Of a stretch of DNA of 64,000 nt, positions 55,385-64,000 are shown piece by piece. Made by a program: the position numbers and the translations under genes. The notes below the pieces were generated by a model, which saw only the letters and a program-made list of their open reading frames with translations, was not told the origin of the DNA and did no database searches. Positions within the stretch are counted from its first letter, which is position 1. Each line of letters starts with the position of its first letter. The DNA lies in NCBI RefSeq assembly GCF_029892425.1, contig NZ_JARXWB010000029.1, positions 1 through 64,000 on the forward strand, written 5' to 3'. Origin of the DNA: Bradyrhizobium sp. BR13661 (GTDB lineage: Bacteria; Pseudomonadota; Alphaproteobacteria; Rhizobiales; Xanthobacteraceae).

Positions 55385-56350
55385 TCAGCGTCTTGGATGC
55401 GCGCTCGCATAGACTTCCAGCAATCGTTCAGAATCGATGCCAGTGTAGATTTGCGTGGTCGAGAGCGAGGAATGGCCGAGCAGTTCCTGGATCGCGCGTA
55501 AGTCCCCGCCGCGCGAGAGCAGATGCGTGGCGAAGGAATGCCGCAGCGCGTGTGGCGTGGCACTGTCGGGCAGGCCGAGTGCGCCGCGCAGGCGCTCCAT
55601 CGCGAGCTGGATGATGCGCGGGCTCAAGGGTCCGCCACGCGCGCCGACGAAGATCGGCCCGTCCTGTGGCAGCGTGTGCGGGCACATCGAAACGTAGTCC
55701 TGCACCAGCGCCAGCACGTTCTGCAGCACCGGCACCATGCGGGTCTTGTTGCCTTTGCCGGTCACGACGAGCACGTCGCCTTCGCCCGGCTTCGGCACCT
55801 CGCGGCGCTTCAGGCCGAGCGCTTCGGAGATGCGCAAGCCCGAGCCATAGAGCAACGCCATCACCGCGGCGTCGCGCACCAGGATCCAGGTCTCGCGATC
55901 CTCGCCGGCGCGCTCGTCGGCGTCAGCCAGGCGCTTTGCGGAAGCCATCGGCAACGGCTTCGGTAAGGTCTTTGCGACCTTCGGCGCGCGGATCGCCGAG
56001 AGCGCGCCGACCTTGCCCTTGCCCTCGCGCTCGAGAAAACGGCCGAACGAGCGCAGGCCCGCGAGCGCGCGCATCAGTGAACGGCCGGCAATGTCGTCGG
56101 CGCGCCGCATCGCCATGAAGGCGCGCACGTCAGTTGCTTCGAGCGAGGCGAATCGCTCCAGCGTCACGCGCTCGCCCCAATGGCTGCACAGGAAATCCAG
56201 GCACTGCCTGAGATCGCGGGCATAGGCCTCGAGCGTCTTCGGCGACAGCCGTCGCTCGGCGCCGAGATGCGCGAGCCAGCGCGTCATCTGCTGCGCGATC
56301 GAGGGATCGGCGCTGGCGAGCTCGATTCGAGGGGCGGCGGCTTTGCTCAT
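55385..56350 (-). CDS. xerC: tyrosine recombinase XerC
   Basis: Resolves chromosome dimers at dif with XerD. It has 321 residues. Catalytic set: Arg173 (GSGLRISEAL), Lys199, His267 and Arg270 (HALRHSFATH), His293 (LGHSSLSTTQ) and nucleophile Tyr302 (IYT). N-terminal SAM-like domain is complete. The gene diverges from priA across 123 bp. It is not linked to integration features, so it is the housekeeping enzyme. Confidence 0.95.
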   Translation of the reverse strand: MSKAAAPRIELASADPSIAQQMTRWLAHLGAERRLSPKTLEAYARDLRQCLDFLCSHWGERVTLERFASLEATDVRAFMAMRRADDIAGRSLMRALAGLRSFGRFLEREGKGKVGALSAIRAPKVAKTLPKPLPMASAKRLADADERAGEDRETWILVRDAAVMALLYGSGLRISEALGLKRREVPKPGEGDVLVVTGKGNKTRMVPVLQNVLALVQDYVSMCPHTLPQDGPIFVGARGGPLSPRIIQLAMERLRGALGLPDSATPHALRHSFATHLLSRGGDLRAIQELLGHSSLSTTQIYTGIDSERLLEVYASAHPRR

Positions 56351-56473
56351 GCGCTCTGGACGGAATGATTCCGCACAGTATATCGCATCAGACCCGTTTA
56401 CTGTTCGCTAAGGCCGCTTCGGGGCGTTAGCCTCAAGGCCCCAAGAGACCTCCAAGGTTCCGATTCTCCCGAC

Positions 56474-58684
56474 ATGGATCACACGTCGCGCAGCACCACC
56501 GCCTCCGCCAACGCGACCCGCATGGTCGACGTGCTGGTGCCGGTCGCGCTCGACCAAACCTATTCCTACAAGGTCCCGCGCGGCATGGAGCTGAAGGCCG
56601 GCGATCTCCTCAGTGTGCCGCTCGGGCCACGCGAGGTGCTCGCCGTGGTCTGGGGCGAAAATGCCAATCCCGATCCACGCCTGCACAATCGGCTCAAGGA
56701 GGTCAGCGAAAAGCTCGACGTCCCGCCGTTGAAGCCCGAGCTGCGTGCGGTCGTCGACTGGGTCGCCAATTACACCCTGAGCCCGCGCGGCATGGTGCTG
56801 CGCATGTGCCTGCGCATGGGCGAGAACCTCGGACCCGAGCGGGTGCGCGCCGGTGTGCGCCTGGTCGGGGACCCCCCGCGGCGGCTGACGCCGGCGCGGG
56901 CGCGTGTGATCGAGGTGCTCTCGGACCGGCTGCTGCACACCAAGTCCGAAGCCGCCAAGGAAGCGGGCGTCTCGGCCGGCGTGATCGACGGCCTCGTCGA
57001 CGAAGGCACGCTGACGGTCGAGCCGATGCCGCCACCAGCGCCGCCGCCGGCGCCCGATCCGGAGTTCGGCCGGCCGGATTTTTCGCCGCTGCAGCGCGCC
57101 GGCGTGGATGCGATGCGCGCGCTCGCGGCCAACGGCACGTTCCACGTCGCTCTGCTCGACGGCGTCACCGGCTCCGGCAAGACAGAGGTCTATTTCGAGG
57201 CCGTTGCGGAAACCATCCGCCGCGGCAAACAGTCGCTGATCCTGATGCCGGAGATCGCGCTGACCGGCCAGTTCCTCGATCGCTTCGCACAGCGCTTTGG
57301 CGTGCGCCCGATCGAATGGCATTCCGAGCTGACGCCGCGCACCCGCGCGCGCAATTGGGCGGCAATCTCGGAAGGCACGGCACCCGTCGTGGTCGGCGCG
57401 CGCTCGGCACTGTTTCTGCCTTACGCCAATCTCGGCCTCATCGTCGTCGATGAAGAGCACGACCAGGCCTACAAGCAGGACGAGGGCGTGCACTATCATG
57501 CCCGCGACATGGCGGTGGTGCGCGCGCATATCGCAAAAATCCCGATCGTGCTGGCGTCCGCGACGCCGTCGGTCGAGTCCGAGGTCAACGCGCGCAAGAA
57601 CCGCTATCAGCGCATCGCGCTGCCCTCGCGCTTCGGCGGCCAGCACATGCCGCATATCGAGGCCATCGACATGCGCCGTGAGCCGCCGGCGCGCGGCCGC
57701 TACATCTCGCCGCGGCTGGCCGGTGAGATCAGAAAGGCCATCGAGAAGCGCGAGCAGGCGCTGCTGTTCCTCAATCGCCGCGGCTATGCCCCCCTGACGC
57801 TGTGCCGTGCCTGCGGCCACCGCTTCGCCTGCACTATCTGCGATGCCTGGCTGGTCGATCACAGATTCCGCCAGCGCCTCGTCTGCCATCACTGCGGTTT
57901 CTCGATGCCGCGTCCGCCGACCTGCCCGCACTGCGCCGCTGAGGAATCGCTGGTCGCGGTGGGCCCCGGCGTCGAGCGCCTCCAGGAAGAGGCCGCCGCG
58001 CTGTTTCCAGAGGCGCGCACCATGGTGCTGTCGAGCGATCTCATCACCTCGATCGAGACGATGCGGAGTGAGCTCAACGAGATCGCGGAAGGCCGCGTCG
58101 ACATCATCATCGGCACGCAGCTCGTCGCCAAGGGCCACAATTTCCCGCGGCTGAATCTCGTCGGCGTCGTCGATGCGGATCTGGGCTTGAGCAATGGCGA
58201 TCCGCGCGCGGCGGAACGCACCTGGCAATTGCTCAACCAGGTGATCGGCCGCGCCGGGCGCGAGCAGGGCCGCGGCGTCGGCTATCTGCAGACCCATCAG
58301 CCCGATCACCCTGTCATGAAGGCGCTGATCGCCTGCGACCGCGAGGCCTTCTACGACAGCGAGATCGATTTGCGCGAGAAGACGCTCTATCCGCCGTTCG
58401 GCCGGCTTGCGAGCCTGATCATTTCTGCCGGCGATCGTCCGAGCGCGGAAGGGCTGGGCCGCAAGCTCGTTGCACTCGCGCCGCGCGATGAGCGCGTCGT
58501 GGTGCTCGGCCCTGCGGAAGCCCCGCTCGCCGTCATCAAGGGCCGATATCGTTTTCGCATCCTGGTGAAATCGGCGCGCGGCTTTGATCTCTCGGACTAT
58601 TTGCGCAACTGGCTCGCGGTGTGCCCGAAGCCGAAGGGCAATCAGAAGCTGGAAGTGGACGTCGACCCGCAGAGCTTTTTATAG
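56474..58684 (+). CDS. priA: primosomal protein N' (replication restart helicase)
   Basis: 3'-5' helicase that reloads the replisome at stalled forks. It has 736 residues. N-terminal DNA-binding domain RMVDVLVPVALDQTYSYKVPRG; helicase Walker A GVTGSGKTE, DEEH box in IVVDEEHDQAYKQDEG, and paired zinc cysteines in LCRACGHRFACTIC and LVCHHCGFSMPRPPTCPHC. C-terminal motifs QVIGRAGREQGRG are complete. The gene lies upstream of the atp genes, an order common in Rhizobiales. Confidence 0.97.
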   Translation: MDHTSRSTTASANATRMVDVLVPVALDQTYSYKVPRGMELKAGDLLSVPLGPREVLAVVWGENANPDPRLHNRLKEVSEKLDVPPLKPELRAVVDWVANYTLSPRGMVLRMCLRMGENLGPERVRAGVRLVGDPPRRLTPARARVIEVLSDRLLHTKSEAAKEAGVSAGVIDGLVDEGTLTVEPMPPPAPPPAPDPEFGRPDFSPLQRAGVDAMRALAANGTFHVALLDGVTGSGKTEVYFEAVAETIRRGKQSLILMPEIALTGQFLDRFAQRFGVRPIEWHSELTPRTRARNWAAISEGTAPVVVGARSALFLPYANLGLIVVDEEHDQAYKQDEGVHYHARDMAVVRAHIAKIPIVLASATPSVESEVNARKNRYQRIALPSRFGGQHMPHIEAIDMRREPPARGRYISPRLAGEIRKAIEKREQALLFLNRRGYAPLTLCRACGHRFACTICDAWLVDHRFRQRLVCHHCGFSMPRPPTCPHCAAEESLVAVGPGVERLQEEAAALFPEARTMVLSSDLITSIETMRSELNEIAEGRVDIIIGTQLVAKGHNFPRLNLVGVVDADLGLSNGDPRAAERTWQLLNQVIGRAGREQGRGVGYLQTHQPDHPVMKALIACDREAFYDSEIDLREKTLYPPFGRLASLIISAGDRPSAEGLGRKLVALAPRDERVVVLGPAEAPLAVIKGRYRFRILVKSARGFDLSDYLRNWLAVCPKPKGNQKLEVDVDPQSFL

Positions 58685-58708
58685 CGCCGCTGTCGCCTCA
58701 TCCCCTAC

Positions 58709-58811
58709 CGTCATTCCGGGGCGCGTGAAGCGCGAGCCCGGAATCCAGTCATCCACTATCTCTGTCGCCCGATGGATTCCGGGCTCGCGCTTCGCGCGCC
58801 CCGGAATGACG
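58709..58811. repeat. palindromic intergenic element, family C copy 2
   Basis: Arms cgtcattccggggcgcgtga and cgcgcgccccggaatgacg; inner cccggaatccag and gatggattccgggc; matches 43143-43248. It begins 25 bp after the priA stop. Confidence 0.88.
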
Positions 58812-58848
58812 AAAAAGCCCGTGGTCCCCCAAGACCACGGGCTTGTTT
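58812..58848. terminator. bidirectional terminator between priA and rlpA
   Basis: Perfect 11-bp stem agcccgtggtc / gaccacgggct with a six-base loop. TTGTTT follows on the plus strand and TTTTT on the minus strand, so it can end both convergent genes. Confidence 0.88.
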
Positions 58849-58926
58849 CACGCGCGCATCGAACTGCTCATGTCCTGAGGACGATGATCGAAACTGCGCT
58901 CGTGAGGTGAGGCGCCTCAGGCGCCG

Positions 58927-59418
58927 TTAGGACACCACTTCCGCGGTGACGCGGCCGACGCCGGCACCGGTGAGGCCGATGGCGCGGGCAGCACCGGTGG
59001 AGAGGTCGAGCACGCGGCCGCGCACGAACGGGCCACGGTCATTGATGGTGACGATGACGCTCTGGCCGCCATGGGTGACGCGCACCTTGGTGCCGAACGG
59101 CAGCGAACGGTGCGCCGCGGTCATGGCGTTCTGGTTGAAGCGCGCGCCGGAGGCGGTGCGGCTGCCGGACTCGTTGCCGTAATAGGAGGCCATGCCCGAG
59201 AAGCTGTGGCCCGTGCCCGAGGAGGGCGTCATGGCCGCATTGGCATTGCGCCAATCGGAGGAGGAATTTGAGCCGTCCTGGGCGGCGTGGTGGTGCCGGT
59301 GATGCCTGGATTTGGCGGAAGCTTCGGTGGCAGTTCCACCGACGAGGAGAGTTGCGGCGACGAAAGCGATCGCCGTACGAGGCCGGGTCAAAGTGCCCAG
59401 CGTCTTCAAAGACAGCAT
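58927..59418 (-). CDS. rlpA: septal ring lytic transglycosylase RlpA-type protein
   Basis: A 163-residue exported protein with a double-psi beta-barrel: GMASYYGNESGSRTASGARFNQNAMTAAHRSLPFGTKVRV region and VTINDRGPFVRGRVLDLS (catalytic Asp context). A signal peptide runs to about residue 35 and is followed by a His-rich stretch (SRHHRHHHAAQ). No SPOR domain, so it is shorter than E. coli RlpA. The family cleaves peptidoglycan lacking stem peptides. A CtrA box lies 180 bp upstream. Confidence 0.92.
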   Translation of the reverse strand: MLSLKTLGTLTRPRTAIAFVAATLLVGGTATEASAKSRHHRHHHAAQDGSNSSSDWRNANAAMTPSSGTGHSFSGMASYYGNESGSRTASGARFNQNAMTAAHRSLPFGTKVRVTHGGQSVIVTINDRGPFVRGRVLDLSTGAARAIGLTGAGVGRVTAEVVS

Positions 59419-59599
59419 TTAGTGGTCCCTAAGCTAGTATTGCCACATATGTGGCCAGTGGAGCCCCCATCAGTTTGCGAGCGGGTTGGCGTTTCCTTTC
59501 CCAATGAGGCATGAATTGGGCAGTAAATCCGTTCCGTTTCGCCATGAAATAACTTGTGATCCGAATCGATATTCAGACGATGTTCCGTAATCTTGTGCT

Positions 59600-59614
59600 T
59601 TAACGATTCGTTAA
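59600..59614. promoter_or_regulatory. CtrA-binding box with embedded GANTC site
   Basis: TTAA-cgattcg-TTAA is an exact match to the full CtrA consensus TTAA-N7-TTAA, followed by C. The spacer contains GATTC, a GANTC site for the cell-cycle methyltransferase CcrM. It is 182 bp upstream of rlpA. CtrA and CcrM are established alphaproteobacterial regulators; binding here is inferred. Confidence 0.65.
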
Positions 59615-60009
59615 CTAATCGATTACTCAGCAATACTGTAAAGCGAAGTTGTTATTCTTCGAGTTCAGAATTGGGTAAGTATTCGGCGGACGCGGTCTGC
59701 GCGGCACTGGTCACGCCTCAGCGAGCCGTGTTCATGGCCGCTATGCGCTGAGGGCGGGAACGAATGGGTCCGATGCGGCCCGTCCGGCGCGTGGCAATTC
59801 CGTGACGTGGCAGGTCATCGCGCTCTCGGCCGTGACGGCGTCGCGAACTGCGACGAACTGGCGACAGAACGTCGTGCCTTTAATTTGGCGTCATGTTGCA
59901 CGTGCGCGCCTGCTATGTTAGCAAAGCCGCGATTTTAACGGACCCGGCACTTCCCGTGTCGGCCGAGAATCAAAGTCCCGCTTGAATTCCAAGGGCTTGG
60001 ATCGCTAGG

Positions 60010-60033
60010 CGCCGCTTCGTGGCGACGGTTTTT
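60010..60033 (+). other. hairpin plus T tract in the atp leader
   Basis: Six-bp stem cgccgc / gtggcg (one G-U) with loop ttc, then acgg and ttttt, 35 bp upstream of the atpH GTG. It could act as a weak attenuator or be a chance structure. Confidence 0.35.
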
Positions 60034-60067
60034 CCCTTGCGAGTTTGACAGCTAAAAGAGCGCGTCT

Positions 60068-60627
60068 GTGGCTGCAGAAGATACGTCCGTTTCAGGTGTG
60101 TCCGGCCGTTATGCAACGGCCTTGTTTGAACTGGCCCGCGACCAGAAAGTGGTCGACGAGGTCAAAGCCGATCTCGACAGGTTCGAGGCTCTGCTGAACG
60201 AAAGCGCCGATCTCAAGCGCCTCGTCCGCAGTCCGGTTTTCGCGGCTGACGCCCAGTCCAGGGCCCTCGCGGCCGTGCTGGACAAGGCGGGCATAGCAGG
60301 CATCACCGCCAATTTCCTCAAAGTGCTCACCGCCAACCGCCGCCTGTTCGCGGTGGCTGACGTCATCCGCGCCTATCGCGCCCTCGTCGCCAGGTTCAAG
60401 GGCGAGGCGACGGCGGACGTCACGGTGGCGGAAGCGCTGTCGGACAAGAATCTCGACGCCCTCAAGGTTGCCCTGAAGTCGGTGACCGGCAAGGACGTCG
60501 CGCTCAACGTGAAGATCGATCCCTCGATCATCGGTGGCCTCGTCGTGAAGCTTGGCAGCCGCATGATCGATAGTTCGCTTCGCACCAAACTCAATTCGAT
60601 CAAGCACGCGATGAAAGAGGCAGGCTG

Positions 60628-60628
<1 letters not shown>
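60068..60628 (+). CDS. atpH: ATP synthase F1 delta subunit
   Basis: A 186-residue stator subunit linking F1 to the b subunits. ASGRYATALFELARDQKVVD-like start (GVSGRYATALFELA), LKRLVRSPVFAADAQSRALAAVLDKAG, and C-terminal LNVKIDPSIIGGLVVKLGSRMIDSSLRTKL are family signatures. Start is GTG 60068. The stop TGA shares its last base with the ATG of atpA. Confidence 0.97.
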
Positions 60629-62157
<1,529 letters not shown>

Positions 62158-62162
62158 ACTGC

Positions 62163-62276
62163 CGTCATGGCCGGGCTAAAGCGCGAAGCGCGTCTTCGCA
62201 AATGATGTCCCGGCCATCCACGTGCTAACGCGTGGAGACAAAGACGTGGATGCCCGGGACGAGCCCGGGCATGACG
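62163..62276. repeat. palindromic intergenic element, family A copy 3
   Basis: Arms cgtcatggccgggct and agcccgggcatgacg, inner cccggccatccacg / cgtggatgcccgggac; related to 5616-5740 and 35782-35868. Lies in the operon between atpA and atpG, 6 bp after the atpA stop. Confidence 0.85.
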
Positions 62277-62330
62277 ACTGGGATAGGCTAGCGGGCCGAC
62301 GTAGCGTCGAACCGCCGGGGTGAACGAAGA

Positions 62331-63203
62331 ATGGCGTCACTTAAAGACATGCGCGTCCGCATCGCCTCCACCAAGGCGACGCAAAAGATCACCAAGGCCA
62401 TGCAGATGGTCGCGGCCTCGAAGCTGCGCCGCGCGCAGACCGCCGCGGAAGCTGCACGTCCCTATGCTGACAAGATGAGCGCGGTGATCTCCAACATCGC
62501 CAGCGCCGCCGCCGGTTCGCCCGGCGCGCCGAAATTGCTGGCCGGCACCGGCCGGGATCAGGTTCATTTGCTGCTGGTCTGCACCGGCGAGCGCGGACTC
62601 TCCGGCGCCTTCAACTCGTCGATCGTGCGTCTCGCCCGCGAGCGCGCGCTGGCCCTGATGAACCAGGGCAAGGAAGTGAAATTCTTCTGCGTCGGCCGCA
62701 AGGGTTACGAGCAGCTCCGCCGCCTGTTCGACAAGCAGATCGTCGAGCATCTCGACCTGCGCAGCGTGCGCCAGCTCGGTTTCGTCAATGCCGAGGACAT
62801 CGCCAAGAAGGTTCTGGCGCGTTTCGAGGCTGGCGAGTTCGACGCCTGCACGCTGTTCTATTCGCGCTTCAAGTCGGTGATCGCGCAGATCCCGACCGCC
62901 CAGCAGATCATCCCGCTGGTCGTGGAGGAGGGCGCTGCCGCCAGCACGACGTCCTACGAATACGAGCCGGAAGAGGACGAGATCCTCACCCGCCTGCTGC
63001 CGCGCAACCTCGCGGTCCAGATCTTCCGCGCGCTGCTCGAGAACAACGCCTCGTTCTACGGTGCGCAGATGAGCGCGATGGACAACGCGACGCGCAACGC
63101 CGGTGAGATGATCCGCAAGCAGACGCTGGTCTACAACCGCACGCGTCAGGCGCAGATCACCAAGGAACTGATCGAAATCATCTCGGGCGCCGAAGCCGTC
63201 TAG
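62331..63203 (+). CDS. atpG: ATP synthase F1 gamma subunit
   Basis: A 290-residue central stalk subunit. N-terminal helix MASLKDMRVRIASTKATQKITKAMQMVAASKLR and C-terminal helix ATRNAGEMIRKQTLVYNRTRQAQITKEL are complete, with CTGERGLSGAFNSSIVR in the globular part. ATG 62331 is only 55 bp past a palindromic element, so its message is probably processed or terminated differently from atpHA. Confidence 0.98.
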   Translation: MASLKDMRVRIASTKATQKITKAMQMVAASKLRRAQTAAEAARPYADKMSAVISNIASAAAGSPGAPKLLAGTGRDQVHLLLVCTGERGLSGAFNSSIVRLARERALALMNQGKEVKFFCVGRKGYEQLRRLFDKQIVEHLDLRSVRQLGFVNAEDIAKKVLARFEAGEFDACTLFYSRFKSVIAQIPTAQQIIPLVVEEGAAASTTSYEYEPEEDEILTRLLPRNLAVQIFRALLENNASFYGAQMSAMDNATRNAGEMIRKQTLVYNRTRQAQITKELIEIISGAEAV

Positions 63204-63285
63204 CAAGGACGCATCGGTACCCATCAACGCAACATCCCGGTCAGATTGACCGTTGCTTAGAAGTTCGGATCGAAGGAGACATTCA

Positions 63286-64000
<715 letters not shown>

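Larger units (their letters stand above)
59419..60067. other. 649 bp divergent regulatory gap between rlpA and atpH
   Basis: The left half is AT-rich and contains a CtrA box (59600-59614) and two GANTC sites (59563-59567, 59605-59609). The right half is GC-rich and presumably holds the atp promoter; no unambiguous -35/-10 was found. A small hairpin with a T tract lies at 60010-60033. No convincing protein-coding frame. Confidence 0.65.

Noticed and set aside
55385..56350. XerC as an integrase marking a genomic island
   Set aside because: It has housekeeping XerC features and sits next to priA, with no tRNA, direct repeats or cargo genes nearby.

Overview
The window looks like a core-chromosome segment of a Bradyrhizobium-type alphaproteobacterium. 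The evidence is high GC, the gene orders mdh-sucCD-sucAB-lpdA and priA/rlpA/atpHAGD, a ccmABCDG cluster, a likely Irr-type iron control element at acnA, a CtrA box, and several families of roughly 100-140 bp palindromic intergenic elements of the kind that litter Bradyrhizobium genomes. No rRNA, tRNA, CRISPR array, prophage or intact insertion sequence was seen. The only mobile trace is the last 24 codons of an IS110-type transposase at the left edge.

Layout. 1-11 kb: transposase tail, beta-carbonic anhydrase, a CoA-ester lyase, an AraC-type regulator, a soluble triple-PAS chemoreceptor, a DUF6455 protein, a DXD glycosyltransferase, leuD, a divergent PPOX-protein/XRE-regulator pair, a zincin-like metallopeptidase, and a run of small exported or membrane proteins. 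11-17 kb: leuC, then the translation/secretion group ffh-rpsP-rimM-trmD-rplS, all on the minus strand. 17-27 kb: an MBL hydrolase, an exported GyrI-like/SIMPL pair, dapF-mtaB, a DUF2336 protein, an RluA-type pseudouridine synthase, ftsY-yciB, and an unrecognised 400-residue protein. 27-36 kb: cytochrome c maturation genes ccmABCDG, aconitase acnA, DUF1223 and DUF2794 proteins, an N-acetyltransferase. 36-43 kb: a Bax-inhibitor-1 protein, the ybbP-ybbA/tesA divergent cluster, thpR, zapE. 43-54 kb: the TCA-cycle block mdh, sucC, DUF1579, sucD, sucA, sucB, SDR, lpdA. 54-64 kb: a small membrane protein, DUF4337, xerC/priA, rlpA and the ATP synthase F1 genes atpH-atpA-atpG-atpD (atpD is cut by the window end).

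The genes are largely energy metabolism (aconitase, malate dehydrogenase, succinyl-CoA ligase, 2-oxoglutarate dehydrogenase, F1 ATPase, haem export for c-type cytochromes), leucine and lysine/peptidoglycan precursor synthesis, protein targeting (Ffh and FtsY), and cell-envelope or division functions (RlpA, ZapE, XerC, YciB).

I did not find a convincing undescribed system with its own dedicated gene cluster. The best leads are smaller. One is a CtrA box with an embedded GANTC methylation site upstream of rlpA. Another is the iron control element overlapping the acnA promoter region. A third is a possible minus-strand small RNA ending at a strong orphan terminator near 34.42 kb. Others are the exported GyrI-like/SIMPL pair, two unrelated genes inserted in the suc-lpd block, two evenly spaced dyads between the XRE regulator and its divergent neighbour, and ten copies from five palindromic element families, one of them inside the atp operon.
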